DNA from: CAVRZY01 sp963725415
Lineage (GTDB): Bacteria; Acidobacteriota; Terriglobia; Bryobacterales; Bryobacteraceae
Reading direction: 5' to 3'
DNA length: 15,336 bases
Assembly: GCA_963725415.1 (NCBI GenBank)
Contig: CAVRZY010000109.1
Location: forward strand, 1 to 15,336
Part shown: positions 1 through 8,570 of the stretch, piece after piece
Layout: each line of letters begins with the position of its first letter
Position numbering within the stretch: the stretch's first letter is position 1
The notes under the pieces: generated by a model
The model's database searches: none
What the model was told of the DNA's origin: nothing
Seen by the model: only the letters and a program-made list of their open reading frames with translations
Made by a program: the position numbers and the translations under genes

Positions 1-98
1 AAGACTCTGACCGTTACCTGTGCGAAAAACTCCCGGCCACCGAGACCACTTTTCCAGGCACGGATCTCCGCCTGGTGCACAAACTTGGGTCAGCCTAA
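1..98 (+). CDS. 3' end of an unidentified gene (partial)
   Basis: The frame beginning at base 3 is open from the window edge to a TAA at 96-98 and gives 31 residues ending in FPGTDLRLVHKLGSA. The ending looks like a genuine protein C-terminus, and codon third positions are mostly G or C as in neighbouring genes. It is vaguely reminiscent of the tails of some DDE transposases, but 31 residues are too few to assign a family. No terminator hairpin with a T-tract follows. The 268 bases between this stop and the next gene hold a small GC hairpin (157-162 with 168-173) and the promoter described next, and otherwise nothing I can recognise. Confidence 0.4.
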   Translation, partial: DSDRYLCEKLPATETTFPGTDLRLVHKLGSA

Positions 99-322
99 AT
101 TCCACGAGATCAGGAGTTCGGAGACTCGACAGCCGGAAGGCCGCGCCACGTCTGGGCCAGGCTCAGGGCCTGGTGAGAAATCCGGGCTGACGGACTCGCG
201 GGGCGAGTTGGGATGCCGGCGGCTGGCGGGACGGGAAGGGAGCATCGAACCACGGCCCAGCGGCAGGCGAGGGGTGGCCGTGCAGAGCAATGAGTGGAGA
301 TGGCAGCGAGGGGGCAGTCTGC

Positions 323-360
323 ATTTAAGCATTGACTTATTTAAGCATACTCTTCATAAT
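323..360 (+). promoter_or_regulatory. sigma70-type promoter with repeat operator for the ArsR-AHSA1 unit
   Basis: A -35 box TTGACT (332-337) and a -10 box CATAAT (355-360) are separated by exactly 17 bases. The 10-bp sequence ATTTAAGCAT occurs twice, at 323-332 and 339-348, flanking the -35 box; within it TAAG and CTTA also form a short inverted repeat. This AT-rich island in GC-rich DNA is a natural site for the dimeric winged-helix regulator encoded just downstream, so autorepression is likely. The expected start of transcription, about 366-368, falls on the GTG at 367. Confidence 0.75.
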
Positions 361-366
361 GGTTTG

Positions 367-696
367 GTGCTGGCATTCAGCGCGCTGGCCGACCCGACCC
401 GGCGGCACATCCTGGAGATGCTCGCCACCGGTGAGCTGTCCGCAGGCGCGATTGCGAGCCGCTTCGACGTCAGCCCGCCCGCGATCTCGCAGCATCTCAA
501 GGTGCTGCGAGAGGCCCGGCTGGTCCGTGTTCAGGTGGAGGCGCAGCGCCGCATTTACGGGCTCGATCCGGCGGGGCTAGCCGAGCTGGAGGAATGGCTC
601 AGGCGCTTCAAGCGGTTCTGGGGCGGCCGGCTCGACGCTCTGGACCGGCAGCTCGGCAGTACACATCCTGACGATACCCCGAGGAACACACCATGA
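367..696 (+). CDS. ArsR/SmtB-family winged-helix transcriptional regulator
   Basis: This is a 109-residue ArsR-type repressor. It opens with ALADPTRRHILEML, the usual first helix of the ArsR subgroup that is paired with AHSA1 proteins. The helix-turn-helix spans roughly residues 25-47, with recognition helix SPPAISQHLKVL, followed by a beta wing (residues about 50-65) and a C-terminal helix rich in W, R and L. The metal-binding ELCVCDL signature of arsenic sensors is absent, so an arsenic role is unlikely. The frame is open further upstream, to a TTG at 85, but the promoter at 332-360 lies inside that extension and homology begins at the GTG at 367, so I start there; the mRNA would be essentially leaderless. 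The stop overlaps the next start as ATGA (693-696), which indicates translational coupling. The likely target is its own promoter. Confidence 0.85.
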   Translation: MLAFSALADPTRRHILEMLATGELSAGAIASRFDVSPPAISQHLKVLREARLVRVQVEAQRRIYGLDPAGLAELEEWLRRFKRFWGGRLDALDRQLGSTHPDDTPRNTP

Positions 697-1244
697 GCGA
701 TTTCGGAGAAATCATCGACTCTCATACCATCCGCTTCGAGCGCCTGCTGAGGGGCCCGATCGAGCGGGTGTGGGACTATTTGACGAAACCCGAGTACCTG
801 GCGACCTGGCTCGCCGGGGGGCAGATGGAACTGCGGGTGGGCGGGCAGGTGGAACTGCGGTTCGACGTGCAGGAGGCGCCGGAGCGCGCCAAGGCCGGGG
901 CGGTGATCCGGGGCGTGGTGAGCCGGTGCGAGCCGCCGCGGGTGCTGGCGTACTCCTGGGTTGATGCGTCCGCCGAGCGTCCGGCTGGGGAGAACCCGGT
1001 TCCCGACTCGGTGGTGACCTTTGAGTTGGAGCCGCGAGACGAAAAGGTCCTGCTCATGCTGACCCATCGTCGCCTGCCGGCAGGGCTGGTGGCGAACTTC
1101 GGGGCGGGCTGGCACACGCACCTGGGGATCCTGCTAGCGCGATTGCGCCAGGAGGCGCCGGAGCCTTTCCTCCCTGTCTACCGCCGCCTGCTGCCGATGT
1201 ACGCGCAGCAAGCTGGGCCGCAGGCCGGCGCCCAAGTGGAGTAA
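693..1244 (+). CDS. AHSA1/SRPBCC-domain protein
   Basis: This 183-residue protein has the START-like SRPBCC fold of the Hsp90-ATPase-activator homology (AHSA1) family. Diagnostic features are an early beta strand ending FERLLRGPIERVWDYLT, the PEYLATWLAGG helix, the VGGQVELRF strand, PPRVLAYSWV, and the long C-terminal helix beginning near GAGWHTHLGILLARL. The fold makes a hydrophobic cavity that can bind small ligands; the substrate is unknown and no catalytic residues can be named. The ATG overlaps the stop of the ArsR gene by 4 bases, with GAGGAA at 681-686 as ribosome-binding site. ArsR-AHSA1 pairs are common, and the partner is generally thought to sense or process the compound that relieves repression (inference). 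The length is slightly above the usual 140-170 residues because of an A/Q/G-rich tail. Confidence 0.85.
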   Translation: MSDFGEIIDSHTIRFERLLRGPIERVWDYLTKPEYLATWLAGGQMELRVGGQVELRFDVQEAPERAKAGAVIRGVVSRCEPPRVLAYSWVDASAERPAGENPVPDSVVTFELEPRDEKVLLMLTHRRLPAGLVANFGAGWHTHLGILLARLRQEAPEPFLPVYRRLLPMYAQQAGPQAGAQVE

Positions 1245-1260
1245 GGAGGCCGGGCGAGCG

Positions 1261-1274
1261 GGATTCCGGAATCC
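1261..1274. repeat. 14-bp perfect palindrome downstream of the AHSA1 gene
   Basis: Bases 1261-1274 read GGATTCCGGAATCC, a perfect palindrome 17 bases after the AHSA1 stop. There is no loop and no T-tract, so it is not a standard terminator. It may be a protein-binding site or chance. Confidence 0.35.
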
Positions 1275-1428
1275 TCCAGGGTCATTCGTCCCCGTTGATG
1301 GAGGCAATCTCGATCCCGCGAGACCGCTTCCGTCTGAACAAAGGCGTCGAGGGGCCTCGCGAAGATATCACTGCGAGCTTAGACCGGAAGCCCGAGATTG
1401 CAGCGGCTCGGAAGGGACCGAACCAGCT

Positions 1429-1459
1429 CTCAGCCGCCGGCGGTTGGCTGACGGCTGAG
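1429..1459. repeat. GC-rich hairpin between convergent genes
   Basis: CTCAGCCG (1429-1436) pairs perfectly with CGGCTGAG (1452-1459) around a 15-base loop, and the internal CCGCCGGCGG (1434-1443) is itself palindromic. It sits 17 bases downstream of the TPR gene (minus strand) and between that gene and the AHSA1 gene (plus strand). No T-tract follows in either direction, so it could be a bidirectional stem that slows polymerase or a dispersed intergenic repeat rather than a classical terminator. The remaining bases from 1275 to 1428 show nothing I recognise. Confidence 0.4.
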
Positions 1460-1475
1460 GGCTGAAGGCTTGGGT

Positions 1476-3122
1476 TCAGTTCTTGGCGGCTTCGAAGTAG
1501 CCCTGGGCGAGTTCGGGCTTGGCCTCCAGAGCGCGGGCCCAGCAGGCGCGGGCCTCTTCCTCCTGGCCGAGGGCTTTCAGGACGTGGCCGAGGTTGAGCA
1601 GAGCTTCAGCAAAATCAGGGTTCTCGGCCAGGGCGTCGCGATAGAGCCGGGCGGCGTCCTCCATCTGGCCGGACTTCTGAAGCAGCAGGCCGGTGTTGTA
1701 GAGGACCTCGGAGGAACGCTCGCCGAGATCCACCAGGCGCCCGTGGTACTCGAGGGCCTGGTCGAAGTCGGAGCGTTCCAGGGCCAAGGCGGCCAAGCCG
1801 CGTAGAGCATCCAGGGATTTCGGATCGGCGTTGAGGACTTGCTCATAGACCAACTGAGCCAGGTCTCGCTCGCCCATCTTCCAGTAGGCCAGGGCGAGGT
1901 TCATCTGGGCCTCGCTCCACTGGGCCCGCTTTTTCATGCAGGCTTCAAAGGCCTGGACGGCGCCGCCGTAGTTGTTGCGCTGAAGCCGCACGTAACCCAG
2001 CCGGAAGCGAGCTTCCTCGTTGTCGGGGGTCTTCTCGAGGAGCCTGCCGTAAGTCTTCTCGGCTTCCTCGAGTTCGCCGGCCTGCTCCAGCACCAGGGCC
2101 AGGTTCCAGAGCGCGGCGGCGGCATTGGGATCCAGCTTGATGGCGTGCTCGTAAGCTTCTCTGGCGCCCCGGAGGTCACCCAGCTCCTGGCGGACGATGC
2201 CGAGGTTGGTGAACGCCTGGGAGGCCTCGGGACGCACGCGAATGGCCTCGTTATAGGCCTCTGCGGCCTGTTGGAAACGTCCCGCCTTCTGGTGGGCCAA
2301 GCCCAGGTTGAACCAACCCTCGAAGTGCTTGGGCACGGCCGAGACCAGCAAGGTGCAGAACTTAGCCACCAGGAGAAATCGTTGCTGGCGGAAGCCCATG
2401 CGGCGAGGCCCTCCAGGGCGGCTGTGGACTGGGGACGAATCTCCAGCAGGCGCTCGGAACACTCGCGGACCATCTCGAAGTCCTTGTTGGTCATTCCGAT
2501 GGCGATGAGGTTCGAGAGCGATTCCTCCGACTCGGCGTTGCGCTTGAGGATGGTGCGGTACAACTCGGCGGCCTGGTCGAGCTGGCGTTCCATCTGCAAG
2601 GCGACGGCCTTTCCGAATAGCGAGGTTTCGTCGTCCGGGCGCCAGCTCCAGGCAACGCTCGAAGGAGGCCAGAGCGGGCTTGGGGTTGTTGAGGTGCAGT
2701 TGGCAGATGCCGAGGCCGACGCGAGCCTCGGAGCGCGCGGGATCGATTTCGCAGGCCTTCTGGAATTTCTCCGCGGCTTCCTGCCAGCGGCCCAGCCGCT
2801 CCAGGCACACGGCCAGATTGAACCAGCCGGTGGGATGCTGAGGCTCGACCTGGAGGAGTTCGCGGTAGCTGTTGGCGCCTCCCTCGAACTGGCCCAATTC
2901 AAATTGGATGTGCCCCATGGCGGAGTAGACTTCTGCCAACCTCTCGCCTTTGGCGATGGCGCGCTGAAGCTCCTTGAGGGCCTCCTCCGGCTTGCCGTCC
3001 AGATGCAGCGAGACGGCGCGGGCCAAGTAGCGGGAAGGCGTGGCAGTTTGGCCACGGGGATTAACTTCGACCGGCCGGAGGGAATCGGTCCCGGCGGTCG
3101 TTTGCTTTCGTTGATTGATCAT
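1476..3122 (-). CDS. TPR-repeat protein, carrying two compensating frameshifts
   Basis: A protein of about 548 residues made almost entirely of 34-residue tetratricopeptide repeats, recognisable from units such as GWFNLAVCLERLGRWQEA and GWFNLGLAHQKAGRFQQA. TPR superhelices bind partner proteins; there is no signal peptide or membrane helix, so it is probably cytoplasmic. The frame is disturbed twice. From residue 1 to about 161 it is TPR, ending LELAP near 2638. TPR sequence then continues (DDETSLFGKAVALQ) one base out of frame until SNDF near 2378, after which the first frame resumes (VAKFCTLLVSAVPKHF). One extra C at about 2635-2636 and one missing base at about 2371-2380 explain this. Conceptual translation of the uncorrected frame gives about 88 non-TPR residues (RRNLAIRKGRRLADG onward). 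I choose the ATG at 3122-3120, which overlaps the upstream stop as TAATG, over the in-frame TTG at 3131. This implies translational coupling with the giant upstream gene. Confidence 0.85.
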   Translation of the reverse strand: MINQRKQTTAGTDSLRPVEVNPRGQTATPSRYLARAVSLHLDGKPEEALKELQRAIAKGERLAEVYSAMGHIQFELGQFEGGANSYRELLQVEPQHPTGWFNLAVCLERLGRWQEAAEKFQKACEIDPARSEARVGLGICQLHLNNPKPALASFERCLELAPGRRNLAIRKGRRLADGTPARPGRRVVPHHPQAQRRVGGIALEPHRHRNDQQGLRDGPRVFRAPAGDSSPVHSRPGGPRRMGFRQQRFLLVAKFCTLLVSAVPKHFEGWFNLGLAHQKAGRFQQAAEAYNEAIRVRPEASQAFTNLGIVRQELGDLRGAREAYEHAIKLDPNAAAALWNLALVLEQAGELEEAEKTYGRLLEKTPDNEEARFRLGYVRLQRNNYGGAVQAFEACMKKRAQWSEAQMNLALAYWKMGERDLAQLVYEQVLNADPKSLDALRGLAALALERSDFDQALEYHGRLVDLGERSSEVLYNTGLLLQKSGQMEDAARLYRDALAENPDFAEALLNLGHVLKALGQEEEARACWARALEAKPELAQGYFEAAKN

Positions 3123-6100
3123 TATTTCCAACTCCCATTCCTGGTTTCGAGATCGTTTGGAGCGAGATAAGCGCAGAGTTTACCCAACAAGTCGTCCTGG
3201 TGCGAGACCTTCACCCAGAAAAGGCGCGCCCAGTCGTTCTTGTCACTGCTCTCAGAGAAGAACCCGACTCCACCAGCCTCCAAGCGATTGTCGCTCCAAA
3301 AATCCACAATCTGTCCTTCAATGAAGGTGGTGAAGTCCGTTCCTTTTACGTTCAACTGAATTCTGTAAGGTGTGTCGTTGCGCAAGCGAACGAGCAGCGG
3401 CACCTGGACGCGCTGCTCCTCTCGTCCCGCAATCACGCCGTAGCGCACCAGCGCCATCCTGGGCAAGGGGCCGGGTTCGACGACGGTGAGCTTCATGACG
3501 TAGTAATTCTGGGGATCTTTAGCGCGATAGACCCAGGCCAGGCTCTGGCCCTTGACGCCCTGTCGCTCGAGTTGCCCGAGGAACTCCAGCCGGTAGTCCT
3601 GCATGCGGAGCGAGGGCCGGAACAGAGCCAGCGGCCCGGTGCGCACAAAGCCGGTGGGGTCACGGGACCAGGCTCTGGCGGCGCCGCCCCAGCGTGCCAA
3701 GCCGGAGGCAAAGTCCTCGTCCAATTCGATGGCGGCGCGCGTCCGGAGGCTCTCGCGCATGGAGTCTGCAAAGCCAGTGTTCCACACCACCAGCCCCAAG
3801 GTCAGTGTCGCCACGAGGGCCACGATGGCCAGCCTGGCAAGCCGAGGCAAAGCCTTCCAGAAACCTCTACCAGCCCTACGGCGCACGCGGGAGGGCCCGA
3901 TGGGGAGCAACTCGAATCGGTGCGAAACCGGCAGCAGCGCGGGGCGGAGCATGCGGATTTGCGGCGCAAAGAAGACTGCCTGCGGGGCGTGGTCAGGAAG
4001 GGATTCGGCGCTGCGTGCGGCCGGACTGACGGGAGCGGGCAGGGGCCACTCGAGGTCGCCGCGGTAGGCGATGCGATAGGCAGTCGAGGGCAGCCTGGGC
4101 CCCGCTACCGTCACGGGATGCCCGGGGGAAGCAGGGCCGTCGCACGGCGTGGCGCAGGGCCGCGGTGCGGCGCAACGCTCAGTAGCGCCAGCGGGCGCAA
4201 GCTCGCCGGGTTGATGGTGGTGCTGGCAGCCGGCAGACAAGTTGCTGGGGGAGAGGTGGCCGCCACGCCAGCGCCTTCTTGACCTGGCCTGTGAGCGGCG
4301 GCCGGCAGCCCGGGCTCGAGCGGGGGCGGCTGAGGCAAGGGCGTATGGAGGGCCGAACGAAACGGACCCCTCCGCACAGGCTCAACCGGGGCTGGATAAG
4401 CAGGAGAGGCGGGCTTGAAGGCGGCCTCGCGTGCCAGCGGCTGGCCAGTTCCGTCGGGCCGTAGCCGCGGGGTCTGGAGAGCACGGAGCGAGGCGCCGCT
4501 CACCCAGCGGACGGGCGGAAGTTGGGACCACAGAGCGCCAATGCCGGCAGAAGTCCTACCCAGCACATGCCAACTCGCCGACCGAGGGAGCGCGCCAGCG
4601 TTCTCCGCTTCTCGTCGAAGCGGAAAGACCGGGCTTGGCAAGAGGATTGGGACCGCCAGCTTATGAGCAGCGGGCAGGCGGGTAAGGGCGGTGGCGGTAG
4701 CCAGCGGCACTGTCTGGATGCTGGCGCGAAGCGCTTGGCTGGGATCGCCGCAGACCGGCAGGGCGAGGGCGGTATGCGGCGTGGAAGCCAGCCAGCACGG
4801 GTGGAGGACGCCAGCCCACTGGGGAACGGTATGGGCCCGGCGTGGGAATCCGATTGCCGGTGCAACGTGCCTGGCCCAGCTCGGCGTTCGAGCCTCCAGG
4901 AACGCCGGCTCTGGATGGAAGCCCGCCCGGTGAAGGGTTAGCTCCTGAATCCGATAGAGCCGGCTGGTTCCGACCAGCGCGGGAGATGATGGCGGGAACT
5001 GCAATCGAGCCAAGTCAGGGAAGCTGGTAAGCGCCGGCAAGGTGAGGATTGGCACCGTGGCTGACGGTCCCAGCGGCAGGAGCCCGTACCTTGCGAGCGT
5101 CGAGACCCGAGCGCGCTTGTCGAAGGCGACTATCCCGCCCGGTGGAACGGGCATGCCGGCCTGCTCTCTGGGTGCGACCGGGACTTGCCTGGGGCCTTCC
5201 AAGGGGACGGGCAAGGGCGAGCCGGAACCGAGCCATCGCCCCGGCAGAAGCTGGGAGGACACGGGACAGGCGGCGGCATGGGGCAGAAAGCCGGGCCGGG
5301 GCGCTGACTGCGACTTCATTCGAAGAATACTGGGCCTGGGAGGCTCGGCCGACAGGTGAGGCTGAGTGGAGGATCGCAGGGCAGGGAGGCGAGAAACCAG
5401 CTCGCGGAACCTTGCACCCTTGACAGGCGTCTCGAAATGGGCCAGCCGGGGCGCCTGCTCCGAGGGGGCAGCTAGAGGAAGCTGAACCCACGTGGTTTGT
5501 CCCAACGGCAAGTGTGCCAGCGCGTGCAACTTCTGCCGTTCGACAAGAAGTACGGCGGGCGAAGTTACCGGGGGGCGTGTCCATTCGAATGAGCGAGGAA
5601 GGCGCAACGGACCGCGTCCAGCGGGCGGCTGCTGCTCGATGGGCTGTCCCTCCGGCAGCCGGATTCTGCCGGGAGCGCCTTCACGGGAAACCAGGGCGCC
5701 GAGAGGGCCACGTGCCACAGCGGGCAATCGGAACTTGGCGGCGGGCGCGAACTGAGGTTTCGTGGCGCTGGCCCGGACCCGCGGAACGTCCGTCCGGGAA
5801 CGCGGGGCCGCCGATAGGTGGACTACGCCGGCGAGCTGGCGGAGCTCTGGCAGGTGTGGGGCAGGCTTCGTGATCGGGAAGGGTGCGGTCCGTGTCGCTG
5901 AAGGGCGCCCGGTGGCGAGGGCAGTCGCCTCAGTCCCGGAGATGTGCGGTGCCAGGGGGAGCGCGACTGGCCGATGCGGAGTAGGGGCATGGGTGAAGAG
6001 CCAAGCGGCGATCGGAAGCCCTGGCGCGGCGGCGGAGCGAGCCTGTGGCAACGCAGTGCTGACTGCGGCGGGCAACCCCGGGGGGAGCCGCGTGGCCAGA

Positions 6101-8193
6101 ATCAAGGCGCCCTCGACTCGGACTCCGACCCCAGGTAAACGGAGCGACACTGGAATTCGGAACGCGGTAGCGGGTTCAGAGCGTGGAACCTGGATGGTCT
6201 GCCTGGCACTCTCCGTCGGCTGAGTAGAGGGGATAAGGCGGGCCGGGGCGGGTAAGCCCTGCACCGGATAGGAGCGGATTGGGGGCGGGAGTGAGCGCGA
6301 AAGGCGCATCGGTCCCCACTGGCAGGCAGCGGGCCTGCCTCGAGCCGGGATGGGGCGCCGGAGTCCGGGGAGCTGGCAGTGCCAAGCACTCCTCGGGAGT
6401 GGGGAGGACGATTCTCGTCAGGGGGCCGATCTCAAACCCGATGGGCCGGAGTTGCCAGAGCGCGGACCGGGTCCAGGTAACGCCCCAGTCGGCCCGGGTG
6501 GGTTGCCAATCCAGTCTTTGTGGGATAACGGCCGGCAGCCTGGGTAGCGGCTGCGGCTGACAGGCCAGGGGTCCGCGAGTAGCAAGGTGGACTGCCGGGG
6601 TGAAGGGCTGGACGCACAATGTCGGACGGACCACCGGGAAAGCCACCCTTGCGGCAGTGCGGCCCGCCGGTAGTTCAACCAGGGCAGGACGCTCCGAAGG
6701 TAGAGCGAGCGGCAGGTGGGTGGCCGAGGTCAAGGAAACCTCTGCGAGGGTCCCTCCGCAATGCACGTAGCATAGGGCCACGGCCCTCAGCGGGAGCAGC
6801 GATGGGGGGCGCCACCCGGTCTCCAGCGTCTGTGCGGTTGGCGTTGGCAGGGGTACGAACTCGCTAAGACCTGGAATAATCGGCTCTTCCGAAGGAAGAA
6901 TCTCAAGATCGGCGGTGCGGAGCCGCCTCAGCGGCGATTCGCGCCGAATGATATCCCGGCCAACACGAGGGGATTCCCAGCCTGCCGTGCGGGCCGAGAT
7001 CTGCTGATGCCCGGCCGAGAGTTCAGAAACCAAAGGGAGCAGCCCGGCTGGCGCAAGCCGGGAAAGCGGGGCCAGGGGAAAGCCCGCAAGCGACGGAGCG
7101 CGTGCCGGAGAGCCCGGCCAAGTGGCGACTGGTGGACCGGCTGTGGGCCGCCAAGAAGACTGACCGGGCCTGGGCAAGCCTAGGAGGACGTGCGTCGCCG
7201 AGGCGAGCCCGCCCTCGGCGGGAGCACCGAGCCACCCGAGGAGTCGTGGAGCGGCGATTCCAAACTCGGACGCTGATGGCATTCGGGCAACCGAAAGGGG
7301 TGGCACGTGGGCCTGCGGCGGCTTGACAGGGAGGGGCTGAGCCAGAGCAGGAAGGGCAAACTCTTGGACCGGACCGGCCTCGAAGCCTACGGTGCGAAGT
7401 CCCCAGATCGGGGAGCGGCGCCAAGCGATATCCAGGGCATATCCCAGCAGTTCCCAGCCCACAGCCTGCGTCAAGAGTTTTCCATCCCGGACGAAGGTTC
7501 CGGCAGGATAGCAGGTGTGGCTTCCCGCAACAGCTCCGGCACTTCGGGGCAACGACGGGCTAAGTAGCAGAGGTCTAAGGGCCGGGAAGGCCGCCGGCGG
7601 CTCAGTCGATATTTCGGAACTAGTGCCAGCGGGGAGAGTCGGGCGAGAGAGATGAGGGGGCGCAGACTGAGGCGGGTGAGGGGGACCGGACCCCGCCACT
7701 GGAAATGGCGCCCAAGACGAGGCTGGCCAAGCAAGGTACCGGCGAACTTGCCGCCGTCAGTCGGCACAATTCGAGCCCCTGCGCTCTTCTTGGACGCAGT
7801 TACACCAAACCGGAGGTCTCGGAAGAGGGCCGCACCCAGCCGGGAAGCCGCCACTGTTGGCAGTAGGCTTGGCAGCAGAAAGGAGGGGCACCGCGGGGCT
7901 AACTCGCTGGCGCCATGCGGGCGCCCGGATATCGCCACTGCCGAAGCGTTGCAAGGGAGGAACCGGCCCTCGGAGGGTACCTTGAATGACGGCTCCTCGG
8001 TTGCGATGCCTGGGAGGCGCCGAGGCCTTCGGCGCGGGGCTGCGGCGGCAAGTTGATCGTGTGCTTCCAGGAGACGGTTCAGGCCAGCCCGGGTAATCTC
8101 ATGGTACTTCCTCCGATGCTCTTCGGAACAGAAGTCGGCATCGGTGAGCTGCCTGACTAACGACACTCGCTTGCCACAGTAAGAGCAGGGCAC
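3122..8193 (-). CDS. giant zinc-finger / repeat / single-pass membrane protein with LamG-like C-terminal domain (three frameshifts)
   Basis: Four overlapping open frames join into one protein of about 1,690 residues. It starts at GTG 8193 with an FCS-type zinc motif: C3-x2-C6, then FC22-SEEH26-RRKYH31. About 1,400 residues rich in P, A, L and R follow, with degenerate repeats (see the repeat at 6401-7459). A hydrophobic helix (3770-3841, AIVALVATLTLGLVVW) anchors the protein near residue 1455. The last 215 or so residues (DEDFASGLARW, YRLEFLGQL, VYRAKDPQNYYVMKL, GGVGFFSESSD) resemble a concanavalin-like LamG/DUF1080 jelly roll. The predicted topology is zinc and repeat region inside, jelly roll in the periplasm. 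Frame changes: between about 7560 and 7699 (G5 run at 7656-7660 is one candidate), at the G5 run 6281-6285, and at the G5 run 4124-4128. One base lost, one gained and one lost restores continuity. The stop TAA overlaps the TPR gene's ATG. The three-frame joining is inference, but residue composition and motifs support it. No function is known to me. Confidence 0.7.
6401..7459 (-). repeat. three copies of a 37-residue motif at about 158-residue spacing inside the giant protein
   Basis: Copies lie at 7349-7459, 6872-6982 and 6401-6511. Without gaps they share W at position 2, I/V at 11, S at 16, I/L at 18, LR at 21-22, E at 27, P at 30 and P at 37; example cores are RSPIWGLRTVGFEAGP, ESPLRRLRTADLEILP and RSALWQLRPIGFEIGP. 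Copy starts are 477 and 471 bases apart. A second motif, SATHxxLxLP, recurs 86 residues after the start of copy 1 and 85 after copy 2. The real unit is therefore about 158 residues, repeated at least twice plus a third core. Looser matches (LRLPGVGVRVEGALIL near 6144, DLRFGVTASKK near 7815) suggest further worn copies. Confidence 0.7.
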
Positions 8194-8217
8194 TCGATTG
8201 GTCCGTTCCCTCGCTCA

Positions 8218-8246
8218 ATTATAGGGACGTTAGACCCCATTTTCCA
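8218..8246 (-). promoter_or_regulatory. promoter of the giant gene-TPR unit
   Basis: On the minus strand, TGGAAA (8246-8241) and TATAAT (8223-8218) are separated by 17 bases, with a perfect -10 hexamer. Transcription would begin near 8211, giving a leader of about 18 bases before the GTG at 8193, with a GAGGGAA ribosome-binding sequence upstream of that GTG. No other minus-strand promoter of this quality precedes the TPR gene, which fits co-transcription of the two genes. Confidence 0.65.
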
Positions 8247-8559
8247 CTATAAAAGATAGATTCGGCACAAGATCTTGGGGAATTGGCCAGCGGTTATCGA
8301 GAGCTTTGGCCGAGTGGATAACAGCCGCGGGAAGCGGATGTTCTAGTACTCATAGATCCAATCCATAAGAAGATTCACCGAGGCGTTCGCCGAGCTGTGG
8401 TTTCTGACAGGCCGCGGGGCCGGCCTACGGGGTTGGGGATTCAGCGGGGCGTTGGGCCCGCCGGCGATTGTCAGTCTGGGAGCAACCATGAGGAGGCAAA
8501 TCGGCGCGGCGGCTCCACGGCAAAACGATTCCATCAATCGGGGCAGTTCCGGCTACAAT
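8247..8559. other. intergenic stretch between the divergent units
   Basis: About 310 bases separate the minus-strand promoter at 8218-8246 from the ribosome-binding site of the next plus-strand gene. I find no RNA gene, no clear operator and no convincing plus-strand promoter; a TACAAT at 8554-8559 lies too close to the start codon to be useful. A minus-strand frame ending at 8343 (SVNLLMDWIYEY) looks mildly protein-like at its C-terminus and could be a worn gene remnant, but its upstream part is low-complexity and unconvincing. Confidence 0.4.
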
Positions 8560-8570
8560 GGAGGTTTGCC

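Noticed and set aside
85..366. N-terminal extension of the ArsR regulator from a TTG at 85
   Set aside because: The extension is low-complexity, matches nothing in the family and contains the promoter; homology begins at the GTG at 367.
2371..2640. Programmed ribosomal frameshifting in the TPR gene
   Set aside because: No slippery heptamer with a downstream structure at either site, and two opposite shifts in one gene are far more easily explained by sequence errors.
1839..3170. A 443-residue plus-strand open frame opposite the TPR gene
   Set aside because: It is the complement of a highly regular TPR coding sequence; long antisense frames are expected there at this GC content.
3200..4282. 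A 360-residue plus-strand open frame opposite the membrane/LamG-like part of the giant gene
   Set aside because: No recognisable domain, while the minus strand has a clear transmembrane helix and jelly-roll motifs.
4111..6309. A separate 732-residue proline-rich gene on the minus strand
   Set aside because: Its composition and motifs continue from the preceding frame and into the following one across G5 runs; it is better read as the middle of the giant gene.
8554..8559. TACAAT as a -10 box for the small peptide-M50 operon
   Set aside because: Transcription would begin after the GGAGG ribosome-binding site, and there is no acceptable -35 box.
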